A stretch of DNA of 64,000 nucleotides from Bacillus sp. V3-13 (GCF_002860165.1 NZ_PGUZ01000042.1:1-64000); one strand, 5' to 3'. Counted from the stretch's first letter, positions 28,954 through 38,385 are shown. The notes: generated from the letters alone by a model not told the origin. Program-made: numbers and translations.

Positions 28954-29689
28954 TTTGCTGGAGAATTTTTTTCTCGAGCCGGGAAACTTGAACCTGCGAG
29001 ATGCCAAGCCGTGCCGCTACTTCCGATTGCGTCTGGTCCTTATAATAACGCAAATACACAATCAGCTGCTCCCGTTCATCCAGCTCGCTAATCGCTTCTT
29101 TTAAGGCAATTTTATCAAACCATTTGCCTTCATCGCCATTGTCAATTTGGTCGAGCAGCGTGATGGGATCGCCATCGTTTTCATAGACGGTTTCATGAAT
29201 CGAGGAAGGCGTCCGTCCCGCTTCCTGGGCAAGAATAATATCCTCGGCGGGGATCTCAAGATATTCCGATAATTCGGAAACCGTTGGCACCCTGCCAAGA
29301 TTTTTAGATAATTCATCCTTCGCTTTACGGATGCGGTTTCCCATTTCCTTTAACGACCGGCTCACTTTTACAGTTCCATCATCGCGGATAAACCTCTGGA
29401 TTTCGCCGATAATCATCGGGACGGCATAGGTCGAAAATTTCACATCATAAGAAAGGTCGAATTTATCGACAGACTTTAATAAACCGATGCAGCCGATCTG
29501 AAATAAGTCATCCGGCTCATAGCCCCTGTTTAAGAAGCGCTGGACGACAGACCAAACGAGCCGCATGTTTTTCTGGACGATTGTATCCCGGGATGCCTGA
29601 TCGCCTTCCTGGCTTTTCTTGATTAATTCCTTGACTTCGTGGTCTTTTAGGTACGGTTGGCTTTTTTCTTTCTTAACCTCCACATCCAT
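28931..29689 (-). CDS. sigF: Forespore sigma factor SigF
   Basis: A 252-residue sigma factor of the SigB/F/G group, the first forespore-specific sigma. Region 2 is visible as RLVWSVVQRFLNRGYEPDDLFQIGCIGLLKSVDKFD (with FSTYAVPMIIGEIQRFIRDDG), region 3 at about 120-170, and the region 4 helix-turn-helix as ARLGISQVQVSRLEKKIL. It is the last gene of spoIIAA-AB-sigF and should be held inactive by SpoIIAB until asymmetric division. Confidence 0.98.
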   Translation of the reverse strand: MDVEVKKEKSQPYLKDHEVKELIKKSQEGDQASRDTIVQKNMRLVWSVVQRFLNRGYEPDDLFQIGCIGLLKSVDKFDLSYDVKFSTYAVPMIIGEIQRFIRDDGTVKVSRSLKEMGNRIRKAKDELSKNLGRVPTVSELSEYLEIPAEDIILAQEAGRTPSSIHETVYENDGDPITLLDQIDNGDEGKWFDKIALKEAISELDEREQLIVYLRYYKDQTQSEVAARLGISQVQVSRLEKKILQQMKDRMDI

Positions 29690-29700
29690 AGGCAGTCTCC

Positions 29701-30141
29701 TTAATTACACAGCATTTTGCTCTTTGATAAATGCTTTCTTAAGCGGATTTCTGTTCCTTTGCCGGGCTGCGACTGAATGTCTACTTCATCCATAAAATTT
29801 TCCATGATCGTGAATCCCATTCCGGACCTTTCCAATTCGGGCTTTGTCGTAAATAAAGGCTGGCGGGCTTCTTCAACATCGATAATTCCCTGCCCGTCAT
29901 CCTTGATTTTCATATCAATAAAGCCATCTTCAATTAAAACGGAAATGTACACTTTTCCGTTTGGATCGTTCTCGTAGCCATGTATAATCGCATTTGTAAC
30001 AGCCTCGGAAACGACTGTTTTGATTTCGGTCAGTTCGTCCATCGTCGGATCAAGCTGGGCAATAAACGCGGCTACAGTTACCCTTGCAAACGACTCATTC
30101 TGGCTTAGGGCACTGAATTGTATATTCATCTCATTTTTCAT
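29701..30141 (-). CDS. spoIIAB: Anti-sigma factor and kinase SpoIIAB
   Basis: A 146-residue GHKL-type protein that binds SigF and also phosphorylates SpoIIAA. The N box is [13 protein letters not shown], the G1 box DDGQGI, and the G2 part [13 protein letters not shown]. Length equals B. subtilis SpoIIAB. It lies two bases after spoIIAA and 11 before sigF. Confidence 0.97.
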   Translation of the reverse strand: MKNEMNIQFSALSQNESFARVTVAAFIAQLDPTMDELTEIKTVVSEAVTNAIIHGYENDPNGKVYISVLIEDGFIDMKIKDDGQGIIDVEEARQPLFTTKPELERSGMGFTIMENFMDEVDIQSQPGKGTEIRLRKHLSKSKMLCN

Positions 30142-30143
30142 GG

Positions 30144-30494
30144 TTAAGCAACCCCCAATCTTTCCAGCGCAAATTGTTCTGACGGCTCCAATCGAATGAT
30201 TTTAAATAAGCCTGACATATCAAAAAGCCGCTGAACCGCAGGGGAAATTGCACAAACCACCATTTCGCCATCCACTTGTTTAATTTGTTTATACCTGCCT
30301 AAAATCACACCCAGCCCTGAACTGTCCATAAACGAAAGCTGCTCGAGATTCAAAATGATATGGCGAATGTCAAACTCGGCAATTGCCTTTGTCGCCTGTG
30401 TGCGAAGCTCTTCTGCCGTATGATGGTCGAGCTCTCCGCTCAAGCGCAAACATAGAACGTCACGCTTTACTTCCATGTTAATATTAAGACTCAC
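30144..30494 (-). CDS. spoIIAA: Anti-anti-sigma factor SpoIIAA
   Basis: A 116-residue STAS-domain protein. Unphosphorylated SpoIIAA displaces SigF from SpoIIAB. The phosphorylated serine is Ser58 in [18 protein letters not shown] chose the GTG at 30494, nine bases after AAGGAGG; it gives [24 protein letters not shown], which matches the family start, whereas the longer frame adds an unrelated basic leader. Confidence 0.97.
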   Translation of the reverse strand: MSLNINMEVKRDVLCLRLSGELDHHTAEELRTQATKAIAEFDIRHIILNLEQLSFMDSSGLGVILGRYKQIKQVDGEMVVCAISPAVQRLFDMSGLFKIIRLEPSEQFALERLGVA

Positions 30495-30638
30495 TATTTC
30501 TGGCCTCCTTCTCCGGATATCCTCAGGGAACTGCCGAAAAGCTGTCAATGGCGGCAGTACTGGAATAGCCGATCGGTTTTGACTTGCGTTAGCCAAGGAT
30601 CGCTCCCTGCTAATGGCAGTATACCTTTATAGTGAGTC

Positions 30639-30668
30639 AAATTCGCTCCTGTTTGTTCGTTTTCCTTC
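30639..30668 (-). promoter_or_regulatory. SigH promoter of spoIIAA-AB-sigF
   Basis: Minus strand GAAGGAAAA, 12 bases, AGCGAATTT. Both elements match the SigH consensus RnAGGAwww and RnnGAATww at every position. It lies between dacF and spoIIAA, where the Spo0A-activated SigH promoter is found in B. subtilis. Confidence 0.85.
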
Positions 30669-30726
30669 TTAAAGACAAAACTAGTGAAGATTCGCTAAAA
30701 ATAATTCGCGTTTCAGTCTTTCGACA

Positions 30727-31899
30727 TTACTTTTCTCCCGCTTTCGTAAACATGCCGAATGCCCGTTTATAAAGAGTCCACCAGCCCGCTTCTTTAACGG
30801 ACTCTTTTGCAACAAGCGGGCTCTCCACAATCGTGGTTCCATCCTTTACGAGCTTTAAAGTCCCAATTTGATCTCCTTTTGTGATCGGTGCGCGTAAATT
30901 GGAGTGAATGGAAATCTGCTTCTTGACATTTTCAATATTTTCCCCTTTTTTTGTCAGCAACGAGATTGGCTCGCTTGTTAGAGCCTCTACTTTTTTCTTT
31001 TCGCCTTTGCTGATTTTCGCATGCACAAGCGAATCGTTTCTTTCATACATTGGATGTGTCTCATACTGGCTGAAAGCATAATCAAGCATTTTTGTAACCT
31101 GGGCATTGCGCTCTTTCGACGTTGGCGCACCAAAAACAACGGCGATCACCCGCATGCCATTCTTTTCTGCCGTAGCTGTTAGGCAATATTTTGCGTCACG
31201 CGTAAATCCTGTTTTCAGCCCATCTACTCCGGGATAAAAACGGACAAGCTTGTTTGTATTGACGAGCCAGAATTTTTTGTCCGTATTTTCACGGAGATAG
31301 TCCTCGTAACTACCGGTGTATTTCGTAATCTCCTCGTATTTTAAAAGTTCCTTTGCGATAATTGACATGTCATGAGCTGTACTGTAATGGTCCTCTTCAG
31401 GAAGACCTGTCGTGTTTTGAAACTTTGTATTTTTAAGTCCAAGCTCCTTCGCTCTTTTGTTCATCAACTCAACAAATGCTTCCTCCGACCCGGAAATCCG
31501 TTCAGCCATGGCAACCGACGCATCGTTGCCGGAACCGATCGCAATTCCTTTCAGCATTTCCTCAGTCGTCATTTCTTCGCCAGCTTCAAGAAAAATTTGT
31601 GAACCGCCCATCGATGCAGCGTACTCACTTGTACGGATTTTTTCATCCCACTTCAACTTCCCTTGATCGAGAGCCTCCATAATTAACAGCATCGTCATAA
31701 TCTTCGTCATGCTTGCCGGCGGGAGTTTTTCATGGCTGTTTTTCTCAAATAAAACGGTTCCTGTATCCCGTTCGATCAATATCGCTGATTTTACATTTTC
31801 TACTATTTCAGTCTGTCTTTTCTCTTCAGCATTTACAATCGGTACTGCAAAGCAAGTAAAAAGAAATGTTATAAGCATGATAGAGCCAACACGTTTCAT
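30727..31899 (-). CDS. dacF: Sporulation D-alanyl-D-alanine carboxypeptidase DacF
   Basis: A 390-residue S11-family PBP with a signal peptide (about residues 1-24) that helps set cortex cross-linking in the forespore. SxxK is in ASMTKIM, SxN in GSGND, KTG in DGLKTGFT. A C-terminal beta domain and a basic amphipathic tail follow. The ATG at 31899 has GGAGGT upstream. It lies upstream of spoIIAA and may read through into it late in sporulation. Confidence 0.96.
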   Translation of the reverse strand: MKRVGSIMLITFLFTCFAVPIVNAEEKRQTEIVENVKSAILIERDTGTVLFEKNSHEKLPPASMTKIMTMLLIMEALDQGKLKWDEKIRTSEYAASMGGSQIFLEAGEEMTTEEMLKGIAIGSGNDASVAMAERISGSEEAFVELMNKRAKELGLKNTKFQNTTGLPEEDHYSTAHDMSIIAKELLKYEEITKYTGSYEDYLRENTDKKFWLVNTNKLVRFYPGVDGLKTGFTRDAKYCLTATAEKNGMRVIAVVFGAPTSKERNAQVTKMLDYAFSQYETHPMYERNDSLVHAKISKGEKKKVEALTSEPISLLTKKGENIENVKKQISIHSNLRAPITKGDQIGTLKLVKDGTTIVESPLVAKESVKEAGWWTLYKRAFGMFTKAGEK

Positions 31900-31928
31900 T
31901 GCATAGACCTCCATTCTTTATATGTTCC

Positions 31929-31956
31929 ATTTTTTCCAACCCTCGGACTTTTATAC
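31929..31956 (-). promoter_or_regulatory. SigF/SigG promoter candidate of dacF
   Basis: Minus strand GTATA, 14 bases, GGAAAAAATG, close to the SigF pattern (GywTA and GGnrAnAnT), though the spacer is one base short. B. subtilis dacF is SigF-dependent. Confidence 0.45.
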
Positions 31957-31987
31957 AGATATTGCCTTCGTTTTTTCGAGAAAACAA

Positions 31988-32021
31988 TAAATCCCGCCGG
32001 ATATGCATCGTGGCGGGATTA
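31988..32021 (-). terminator. Terminator of deoB-pupG-pdp
   Basis: Minus strand AATCCCGCC, 13-base loop, GGCGGGATT, then TTATTGTTTT. Ten bases past the pdp stop. Confidence 0.75.
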
Positions 32022-32030
32022 AGATCTTTC

Positions 32031-33335
32031 CTATTCTGTTATTTCCTCGTGGATAAGCGTTGGTGGTTCTACTTTTTGTGGGGAAATGCGGATATTTTCA
32101 TAAAGCTTTTCCTTTACGTCCGCGACATCTTCAAAGTTGCTGTAAAGGGTTACGAGCGACTCGCCTTTTTTGACCGCATCGCCAATTTTTTTTCGAAGCA
32201 CGAGCCCGACGGACAGATCAATTTCCGATTCCTTGGTTGCCCTTCCTGCACCGAGCAGCATCGCAGCGGTTCCGACTGCATCTGCGACAATTTCAGAAAC
32301 GTAGCCATCTTCACTTGCTTCTAATTCAAACGTGTATTTTGCCTGCGGCAATTTTGCAGGGTTGTCTACTACCGAAGCATCCCCGCCCTGTGCGCTCAAA
32401 AAAACTTTCATCTTCTCTATCGCAGCACCTTCACGGATAATGTTCTCCAGCAGCTCCCTTGCTTCTCTGAGCGAATTTGCTTTCCCGGCAAGGACTACCA
32501 TATGGCTTCCAAGCGTTAAACAAAGCTCGGTTAAATCTTCAGGTCCCTCTCCGCGCAGCGTATCGATCGCTTCCTTTACTTCGAGGGCATTCCCGATCGC
32601 AAAACCGAGCGGCTGGCTCATATCAGAAATAACAGCCATTGTATTTCTGCCGACCTTGTTTCCGATTCCAACCATTGCTTTTGCCAGCTCTCTCGACTCT
32701 TCGAGCGTTTTCATAAACGCACCCGCGCCTGTTTTAACATCAAGGACGATCGCGTCTGCGCCCGCGGCTATTTTTTTGCTCATGATTGAGCTTGCAATGA
32801 GCGGAATGCTGTTGACCGTTGCGGTCACATCCCTTAATGCATACAGTTTTTTATCGGCTGGTGTTAAATTGCCGCTCTGGCCGATTATCGCAACTTTATT
32901 TTTGTTGACCAGCTCGATGAACCCGGCTTTATCAATTTCGACATGGAAACCGGCAACTGCTTCGAGTTTGTCAATTGTACCGCCTGTGTGGCCGAGCCCC
33001 CGTCCTGACATTTTTGCAACCGGCACTCCCGCCGCAGCAACAAGGGGACCGAGCACAAGCGTTGTTGTATCGCCTACGCCTCCGGTCGAATGCTTATCGA
33101 CCTTGATTCCTTCTATCTCTGAAAGGTCGATTTGATCCCCGGACTGGGCCATTGCCATCGTTAAATCGGCGCGTTCTTTTTCAGACATCCCCCTAAAAAA
33201 GATTGCCATTGTCAGCGCACTCATTTGGTAATCGGGAATAGCCCCTTCTGTGTAGCCCTTAATGATAAATTGAATTTCTTCCTGCGTGAGCTCGAGTCCG
33301 TCGCGTTTTTTTTCAATTAGGTCAACCATTCTCAT
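32031..33335 (-). CDS. pdp: Pyrimidine-nucleoside phosphorylase
   Basis: A 434-residue enzyme that splits uridine, deoxyuridine and thymidine to the base and (deoxy)ribose-1-phosphate. The family signature [20 protein letters not shown] is at about 108-127, with the phosphate loop [12 protein letters not shown] near 84-95. Third gene of a salvage operon deoB-pupG-pdp. The deoxyribose-1-phosphate it makes is passed to DeoB. Confidence 0.96.
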   Translation of the reverse strand: MRMVDLIEKKRDGLELTQEEIQFIIKGYTEGAIPDYQMSALTMAIFFRGMSEKERADLTMAMAQSGDQIDLSEIEGIKVDKHSTGGVGDTTTLVLGPLVAAAGVPVAKMSGRGLGHTGGTIDKLEAVAGFHVEIDKAGFIELVNKNKVAIIGQSGNLTPADKKLYALRDVTATVNSIPLIASSIMSKKIAAGADAIVLDVKTGAGAFMKTLEESRELAKAMVGIGNKVGRNTMAVISDMSQPLGFAIGNALEVKEAIDTLRGEGPEDLTELCLTLGSHMVVLAGKANSLREARELLENIIREGAAIEKMKVFLSAQGGDASVVDNPAKLPQAKYTFELEASEDGYVSEIVADAVGTAAMLLGAGRATKESEIDLSVGLVLRKKIGDAVKKGESLVTLYSNFEDVADVKEKLYENIRISPQKVEPPTLIHEEITE

Positions 33336-33351
33336 TTTTCATCACCGCTTT

Positions 33352-34179
33352 TTAGGATTTTCCGCCAATGCGTTTGACAATCTCTTTTACGTACAAAAGA
33401 AAATCGGCTTTCACTTTTTCCGTCGTTTCAATCACTTCGCTGTGCGTCAGCGGCTGATCTAAAATCCCGGCTGCCATGTTGGAGATGCAGGAAATACCGA
33501 GGACTTTCATGCCGGCATGGCGGGCGACGATCACTTCAGGAACTGTTGACATTCCGACCGCATCACCGCCAAGCGTTCTGATCATTCGAACTTCGGCCGG
33601 GGTTTCGTATGCAGGACCGGTATTTCCAGTGTATATTCCTTCTTTTACATTGATGCCGAGCCTTTCAGCAGTTTCTTTCGCAAGTGCGCGCAGTTCCCGG
33701 GAATAGGCTTCGCTCATATCCAGGAATCGCACACCGAGGCGCGAATCGTTCGGGCCGATAAGAGGATTGACACCCATATTGTTAATATGGTCAGTGATGA
33801 GCATTAAATCACCCGGTGAAAAGCTTGTGTTTACACCGCCGGCTGCGTTTGTAACAATCAATATTTCAACGCCGAGTTCCTTCATAACGCGAACCGGGAA
33901 TGTCACTTGTTCCAGGCTGTAGCCTTCGTAATAATGAAATCGGCCTTGCATGGCGACAACTTCGACCCCGTGGATGGTGCCGAACACGAGTTGTCCGGCA
34001 TGCCCCTCAACTGTAGATACAGGGAAGCCGGGAATTTTTTCGTAAGCAATTTTTGTCGGGTTTTCAATTTCATCACCGAGAACTCCAAGTCCCGACCCGA
34101 GTATGAGGCCAACCCGCGGCGCTTTTGGATAAGCATTTTTCAAAAAAGCGGCCGAATTTTCGATTTTGTCGTAGTTCAT
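33352..34179 (-). CDS. pupG: Purine-nucleoside phosphorylase (trimeric type)
   Basis: A 275-residue enzyme cleaving (deoxy)inosine and (deoxy)guanosine. Visible motifs are LGSGLGVLGDE, PGFPVSTVEGHAGQLVFG, MQGRFHYYEGY and VTNAAGGVN. The second of two nearby ATGs (34179) sits eight bases after GGAGG and is preferred. It lies between deoB and pdp in the salvage operon. Confidence 0.95.
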   Translation of the reverse strand: MNYDKIENSAAFLKNAYPKAPRVGLILGSGLGVLGDEIENPTKIAYEKIPGFPVSTVEGHAGQLVFGTIHGVEVVAMQGRFHYYEGYSLEQVTFPVRVMKELGVEILIVTNAAGGVNTSFSPGDLMLITDHINNMGVNPLIGPNDSRLGVRFLDMSEAYSRELRALAKETAERLGINVKEGIYTGNTGPAYETPAEVRMIRTLGGDAVGMSTVPEVIVARHAGMKVLGISCISNMAAGILDQPLTHSEVIETTEKVKADFLLYVKEIVKRIGGKS

Positions 34180-34194
34180 CTTCATTTCCTCCGA

Positions 34195-35379
34195 TTATTT
34201 GATCTCGCTTAAGAAGCTTTTACCGTGCTTCGGCAATGCCACATGAAAATTATCGGCAATCGTTGCCCCGACATCAGCAAACGTCTCGCGGACCGGCAGT
34301 TCCTTGCCTGCAGAAAACCGTTTTGAGTACACCAACAACGGCACATATTCACGCGTATGATCGGTGCCCGGATGGACGGGATCGTTTCCGTGATCAGCTG
34401 TGATGATCAGCAGGTCGTCCTCTTTCATTTTCGAAAACACTTCGGGGAGGCGGGCATCATAGTCCTCAAGGGCCTGGCCGTAGCCGAGGGGATCGCGGCG
34501 ATGTCCGTATAAAGCATCAAAATCAACAAGATTTACAAAGCTTAAGCCGGTAAAATCAATATCAAATGTTTGCAGTAGCTTATCCATCCCGTCCATATTC
34601 GAAACGGTCCTAAGCGACTTCGTTACCCCTTCCCCATCGTAAATATCGGAAATCTTGCCGATTGCGATCACGTCAAATCCGCCGTCTTTTAAATCGTTCA
34701 TCACCGTTCTGTCGAATGGCTTTAAGGCGTAATCATGGCGGTTGGCTGTTCGTTTAAAATTGCCGGGCTCTCCAAGGAACGGGCGGGCAATCACACGTCC
34801 GACCATGTACCGCTCATCAAGCGTCAGCTCGCGGGCTATCTCGCAGATTCGGTACTGTTCCTCGATCGGGATAATCTCCTCATGCGCTGCGATTTGCAAT
34901 ACGGAGTCTGCAGAAGTATAGACGATCAGCGCTCCCGTTTCCATATGCTCCTCACCAAGCTCGGCAATAATTTCCGTACCGCTTGCCGGCTTGTTTCCGA
35001 TCACTTTCCGGCCGGTACGCGCTTCCAGCTCGGAAATCAATTCCGGCGGAAAACCCTCCGGGAAAACTTTAAACGGCGTCGCAATATTGAGGCCCATAAT
35101 TTCCCAGTGTCCTGTCATCGTGTCTTTACCGTTCGATGCCTCCTTCATTTTTGTATAAAAAGCCAATGGTTTTTCCGCTCTGGCAATTCCGTTTATTTCC
35201 TTTATATTGCTAAGGCCGAGCCTTCCCATGTGAGGCATGTTAAGTCCGTTCATTTTTTCGGCGATATGCCCGAGCGTATCGGCGCCTTTATCGCCAAATT
35301 TTTCGGCATCCGGCGCTTCGCCAATTCCAACTGAATCCATCACGATCAGAAAAATTCTTTTGTATGTAAACTCACTCAC
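34195..35379 (-). CDS. deoB: Phosphopentomutase
   Basis: A 394-residue alkaline-phosphatase-superfamily enzyme that interconverts (deoxy)ribose-1-phosphate and 5-phosphate using two Mn2+. Metal ligands are visible in [13 protein letters not shown], the active-site threonine in DTMTGHWE, and the C-terminal [21 protein letters not shown]. The start is a GTG nine bases after AGGAGG. First gene of the deoB-pupG-pdp operon. Named drm in B. subtilis. Confidence 0.96.
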   Translation of the reverse strand: MSEFTYKRIFLIVMDSVGIGEAPDAEKFGDKGADTLGHIAEKMNGLNMPHMGRLGLSNIKEINGIARAEKPLAFYTKMKEASNGKDTMTGHWEIMGLNIATPFKVFPEGFPPELISELEARTGRKVIGNKPASGTEIIAELGEEHMETGALIVYTSADSVLQIAAHEEIIPIEEQYRICEIARELTLDERYMVGRVIARPFLGEPGNFKRTANRHDYALKPFDRTVMNDLKDGGFDVIAIGKISDIYDGEGVTKSLRTVSNMDGMDKLLQTFDIDFTGLSFVNLVDFDALYGHRRDPLGYGQALEDYDARLPEVFSKMKEDDLLIITADHGNDPVHPGTDHTREYVPLLVYSKRFSAGKELPVRETFADVGATIADNFHVALPKHGKSFLSEIK

Positions 35380-35464
35380 TTCTATATTCCTCCTTCAACA
35401 CTTGTAGACGGTTACATTATTCATTACCCTAACAGCCCCGCTGACCGTATAAGAGATTTGCAGG

Positions 35465-35495
35465 TTTTTTGCACAGGTCATCTCTGTGCAAAAAA
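35465..35495. repeat. Perfect 12-bp palindrome upstream of deoB
   Basis: TTTTTTGCACAG, seven-base loop, CTGTGCAAAAAA. It reads the same on both strands, and each arm ends in a homopolymer run facing outward from the GC core. It is neither a simple terminator for xerD nor for deoB, since T runs lie at the 5' side. It could be an operator or a leader hairpin of deoB. Confidence 0.55.
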
Positions 35496-35609
35496 AGCAG
35501 TTTCTAAAATATGTTACCCTTTTTGCGAGGGCTTAACCCATTTCTATTGGTTCTATTGGTCGGAAGTCTGACATCTTTATTGTACTAAAAGCACACTGAA
35601 AAAGACAGC

Positions 35610-35641
35610 CAAAAAAACCGCCTTTTTGAGCGGTTTTTTGA
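35610..35641. terminator. Terminator of xerD
   Basis: AAAAAACCGC, eight-base loop, GCGGTTTTTT, 17 bases after the xerD stop; A and T runs on both sides allow use in either direction. Confidence 0.85.
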
Positions 35642-35657
35642 CATTTCTATGAATCTA

Positions 35658-36551
35658 TCAAGCCCGGGGATGGAATTGGCTGTATACGTCTTTCAGGCGT
35701 GTTTTTGTCACATGCGTATATATTTGTGTTGTCGAAATATCCGCGTGGCCAAGCATTTCCTGAACGGCCCGCAAGTCAGCCCCGTTTTCTAATAGATGCG
35801 TAGCAAATGAGTGCCTGAGAGTATGCGGCGTCAGTTCTTTTTCAATGCCAGCCTCCTTCGTCAGGCGTTTCAGGATTTTCCAAAAGCCCTGGCGAGTCAG
35901 GCGCCGGCCATGGTGGTTTAAAAATAAAGAATCATCTCTATGTTTTTTTGATAGAAACCGGGATCTGCCGTTATTTAAATATTCTTCAAGCGCGGCGGCG
36001 GCTGTTCTCCCGAGCGGAATAATCCGTTCCTTGTTTCCCTTGCCGATGCAGCGGACAAATCCCATCGTCAAATGGGCATCGCCCAAATTTAAACCAATCA
36101 GCTCGCTGACGCGAATGCCGGTCGCATAAAGCAATTCAAGCATCGCTTTATCACGCAGCCCGTAATGGGTGTCAGTTTTCGGTGCTTCCAAAAGTGTTTC
36201 CACTTCTGCAAGGCTGAGAACTTTCGGAAGAGACCTTTCCAATTGCGGTGACTCAATATGTACGGTTGGATCCTGGTCAACTGCCTTTTCACGCAGCAGG
36301 AACTGGTGAAAAGCCCGGACTGACGCGATATGCCGGGCCAGCGTTTTTGAAGACTTGCCCTGTTCTTTTAAATGGCCGAGAAAGTGGACGATCTGCAATC
36401 GCTGAACGAGATTAAGGTCATTTACTGCTTCAATTTTCCCTAAATATTTCAGGTAGCTTTTCAAATCGCGCTCATAGGAAATAATCGTGTTTTTAGCCAA
36501 CCCTTTTTCTACAATTAAAAAATGGATAAAATCCTTCAGTCTGTCTTCCAT
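35658..36551 (-). CDS. xerD: Tyrosine recombinase XerD
   Basis: A 297-residue recombinase that resolves chromosome dimers at dif together with its partner (CodV in B. subtilis). The N-terminal SAM-like domain spans about 1-90, and the catalytic domain has Arg in [27 protein letters not shown], and the nucleophilic Tyr in STTQIYTHV. Length matches B. subtilis RipX. It lies seven bases after yqzK. Confidence 0.95.
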   Translation of the reverse strand: MEDRLKDFIHFLIVEKGLAKNTIISYERDLKSYLKYLGKIEAVNDLNLVQRLQIVHFLGHLKEQGKSSKTLARHIASVRAFHQFLLREKAVDQDPTVHIESPQLERSLPKVLSLAEVETLLEAPKTDTHYGLRDKAMLELLYATGIRVSELIGLNLGDAHLTMGFVRCIGKGNKERIIPLGRTAAAALEEYLNNGRSRFLSKKHRDDSLFLNHHGRRLTRQGFWKILKRLTKEAGIEKELTPHTLRHSFATHLLENGADLRAVQEMLGHADISTTQIYTHVTKTRLKDVYSQFHPRA

Positions 36552-36557
36552 AGGTCA

Positions 36558-36788
36558 CTACTCCCCATTTAAATAAAACAGTTTTAACCGGTCCAGCCAC
36601 GAGAACCCTTCTTTGCTTTCCGCAGCGGAAACTTTAATTGCAGCTCCTTCCGGTTCATCATACCGATGGTAGTTTTCATATTCTTCATTTAACCATATGA
36701 TACCATAGTAAAAGAAAATTGTGCATCCCGTGAACAGGATGAATACCTTCAATGTTTGTAACCCGAGCTTAATCCAGGCCCTCATCAT
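36558..36788 (-). CDS. yqzK: YqzK-like small membrane protein (DUF4227)
   Basis: A 76-residue protein with one membrane helix (KVFILFTGCTIFFYYGIIWL) followed by the conserved NEEYENYHRYDEPEG block, a combination seen in Bacillus YqzK. Function unknown. The ATG at 36788 has GGAGG six bases upstream. It lies between fur and xerD and is probably transcribed with xerD. Confidence 0.88.
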   Translation of the reverse strand: MMRAWIKLGLQTLKVFILFTGCTIFFYYGIIWLNEEYENYHRYDEPEGAAIKVSAAESKEGFSWLDRLKLFYLNGE

Positions 36789-36881
36789 TCTTGTCCTCCA
36801 AAATACATTTTTACTAAAAGATATGCCATTTTGGACAAGATTTATACCTGAATGACGGAGAAGTTGGCTAAATGACCAATT

Positions 36882-36911
36882 AAAAAAACCTTTCCCATTT
36901 GAGAAAAGGTT
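36882..36911 (-). terminator. Terminator of fur
   Basis: Minus strand AACCTTTTC, nine-base loop, GAAAGGTT, then seven T residues. It touches the fur stop codon. Confidence 0.75.
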
Positions 36912-37387
36912 CAAAAATCAGTATCTTCTTGTTCGCTCTCTTTTTCTTCTTTATCCTGGCAGCGATAGCAAATGCCATGAAATGTGAGGCGGTGATCTTT
37001 AATTTTAAAATTCCAGTCTCTCTCGACGATGGCTTCTACATCTTCAAGGAGATCATCTTGAATTTCATCAACTGCCCCGCATTCGATGCAGACAAGGTGA
37101 TGATGGAAGTGGGCAGCGCCCTCCTGGCGTAAATCGTAGCGGGATACCCCGTCGCCAAAATTGATTTTATCGACTATTTTCAATTCAGTCAGCAGTTCCA
37201 AAGTTCGATATACAGTAGCCAGCCCGATTTCTGGCGATTTTTCTTTAACGAGGAGGTATACATCTTCCGCGCTTAAATGATCCTCTTCATGCTCCAGTAA
37301 AACGCGAACAGTCGCTTCCCGTTGAGGTGTTAGTTTATAGCTTGAGGAATGAAGCTGTTTCTTTATCCTCTCGATTCTGTTTTCCAT
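36911..37387 (-). CDS. fur: Ferric uptake regulator Fur
   Basis: A 158-residue metal-dependent repressor. The N-terminal winged helix is SSYKLTPQREATVRVLL, with the recognition helix region LATVYRTLELL. Metal sites are visible: HFHHHLVCIECGAVDE, the structural CxxC here, and HGICYRCQDK, the second CxxC. The first 140 residues are almost those of B. subtilis Fur. B. subtilis Fur lacks the first full CxxC pair, where this has CIEC; an acidic EEKESEQEDTDF tail follows. I chose the ATG at 37387 (MENRIERIKKQL). Two PerR/Fur-like boxes lie upstream. Confidence 0.97.
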   Translation of the reverse strand: MENRIERIKKQLHSSSYKLTPQREATVRVLLEHEEDHLSAEDVYLLVKEKSPEIGLATVYRTLELLTELKIVDKINFGDGVSRYDLRQEGAAHFHHHLVCIECGAVDEIQDDLLEDVEAIVERDWNFKIKDHRLTFHGICYRCQDKEEKESEQEDTDF

Positions 37388-37419
37388 ACCGTAGTTCCTC
37401 CCTCGCACTGTCAAATCTC

Positions 37420-37447
37420 ATTATAACAGATGAAGGAAAAGATTCAA
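37420..37447 (-). promoter_or_regulatory. SigA promoter of fur
   Basis: Minus strand TTGAAT, 16 bases, TATAAT with an extended TGt just before the -10. About 33 bases ahead of the fur start. Confidence 0.75.
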
Positions 37448-37448
37448 A

Positions 37449-37463
37449 CTAAAATCATTATTA
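37449..37463. promoter_or_regulatory. PerR/Fur-type box 1 upstream of fur
   Basis: CTAAAATCATTATTA matches the Per box TTATAATnATTATAA at 11 of 14 positions and abuts the -35 of the fur promoter. B. subtilis fur is repressed by PerR. Confidence 0.5.
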
Positions 37464-37483
37464 ATAAGATCGAATAATTTTTA

Positions 37484-38143
37484 TCATTTAATAATGATTA
37501 TAGATTGTACAGTTTGGATGACTGACTTCATGAATACCGGGGATAAAAAGGCCTCGATTGCTGCTGCTGCTCCGACAAATACAATCACCAATATCAATGT
37601 CAATAAATAGCGGCCAAGCATCGGCATGATCGGCTGGCTGATCTTTTTCAAGAATTGCCTGCGGATCATTTTTAATGAGAACGCTACGGCTGAAGTGGCC
37701 GTCACGATGAATAGCGGTATAATAACTAAATTTTGCGGCAAGATTGAAACAAATGAGAGAAGAAAGCCATCCCATCCCATCTGGTTAACAAGAAAACCGA
37801 CTGTAAAGCCGACGACCATCCCTTTGATAAACAAAAGAATCAGTATAATTGGAAGCCCGATGATCGAGATGCCGAGAACCCACATCAGCCCGATAAATTT
37901 ACTGTTATGGAGAAAGCTCTGCATGAACATCTCTTTCTCTTCAGCCACCTTGCCATCAGCAATCTGGCCAAAAAATTGGAATAGATAATAATATAAATCT
38001 TCTTTTTGTGTGAAGCTGAGGCTGTTGACGACGACAGCCCCAAAAATAACCCCCATTAAAAACAAGACAATCACAAATAAATAGATTGAGGAGTGCTCAC
38101 GAAAATGACTGGCTACATTGTTCTGGTACGTTCGGTGCTTCAT
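37484..38143 (-). CDS. spoIIM: Stage II sporulation protein M
   Basis: A 219-residue membrane protein with five helices. With SpoIID and SpoIIP it forms the complex that degrades septal peptidoglycan to drive engulfment. Visible family segments include LMGVIFGAVVVNSLSFTQKEDLYYYL, and a middle GMVVGFTVGFLVNQMGWDGF. The ATG at 38143 follows AGGAGG. A SigE promoter lies just upstream. The gene end carries the second Per-like box. Confidence 0.95.
   Translation of the reverse strand: MKHRTYQNNVASHFREHSSIYLFVIVLFLMGVIFGAVVVNSLSFTQKEDLYYYLFQFFGQIADGKVAEEKEMFMQSFLHNSKFIGLMWVLGISIIGLPIILILLFIKGMVVGFTVGFLVNQMGWDGFLLSFVSILPQNLVIIPLFIVTATSAVAFSLKMIRRQFLKKISQPIMPMLGRYLLTLILVIVFVGAAAAIEAFLSPVFMKSVIQTVQSIIIIK
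37489..37503. promoter_or_regulatory. PerR/Fur-type box 2 at the spoIIM 3' end
   Basis: TAATAATGATTATAG matches TTATAATnATTATAA at 12 of 14 positions. It overlaps the last spoIIM codons and lies about 100 bases ahead of fur. With box 1 it also forms an inverted repeat (AATCATTATTAA / TTAATAATGATT), so it may instead be a weak transcript end. Confidence 0.4.
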
Positions 38144-38171
38144 TGCCCTTCCTCCTAGACTCAGTTAGTAA

Positions 38172-38199
38172 ATTGTATGCTTGTCTCTTTTATCTATGA
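38172..38199 (-). promoter_or_regulatory. SigE promoter of spoIIM
   Basis: Minus strand TCATAGA, 13 bases, CATACAAT; the -10 is the exact SigE consensus. It lies about 30 bases ahead of the spoIIM start; B. subtilis spoIIM is SigE-dependent. Confidence 0.8.
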
Positions 38200-38385
38200 C
38201 TTTGTTTTTGGAAAAAGAGTTGAAAATGAGAGTTTACGAGATTTTCGAAATGTATAAAAACGTATATTTTTTCATATCTTTTAATAATAAGAACAAGCAT
38301 TGTCCGCATGACAACAACGGATAGCCTTAGAATTTTAATAAAAAAAGCTTTTTTCTGAAACATTCAGGATATGGAGGCAGGGAAC

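Noticed and set aside
28811-29104. 97-codon plus-strand frame across the sigF end
   Set aside because: Antisense to sigF through its terminator; no ribosome site or known motif.
32332-33135. 267-codon plus-strand frame opposite pdp
   Set aside because: Shadow of pdp with serine/proline-rich composition; no start signal.
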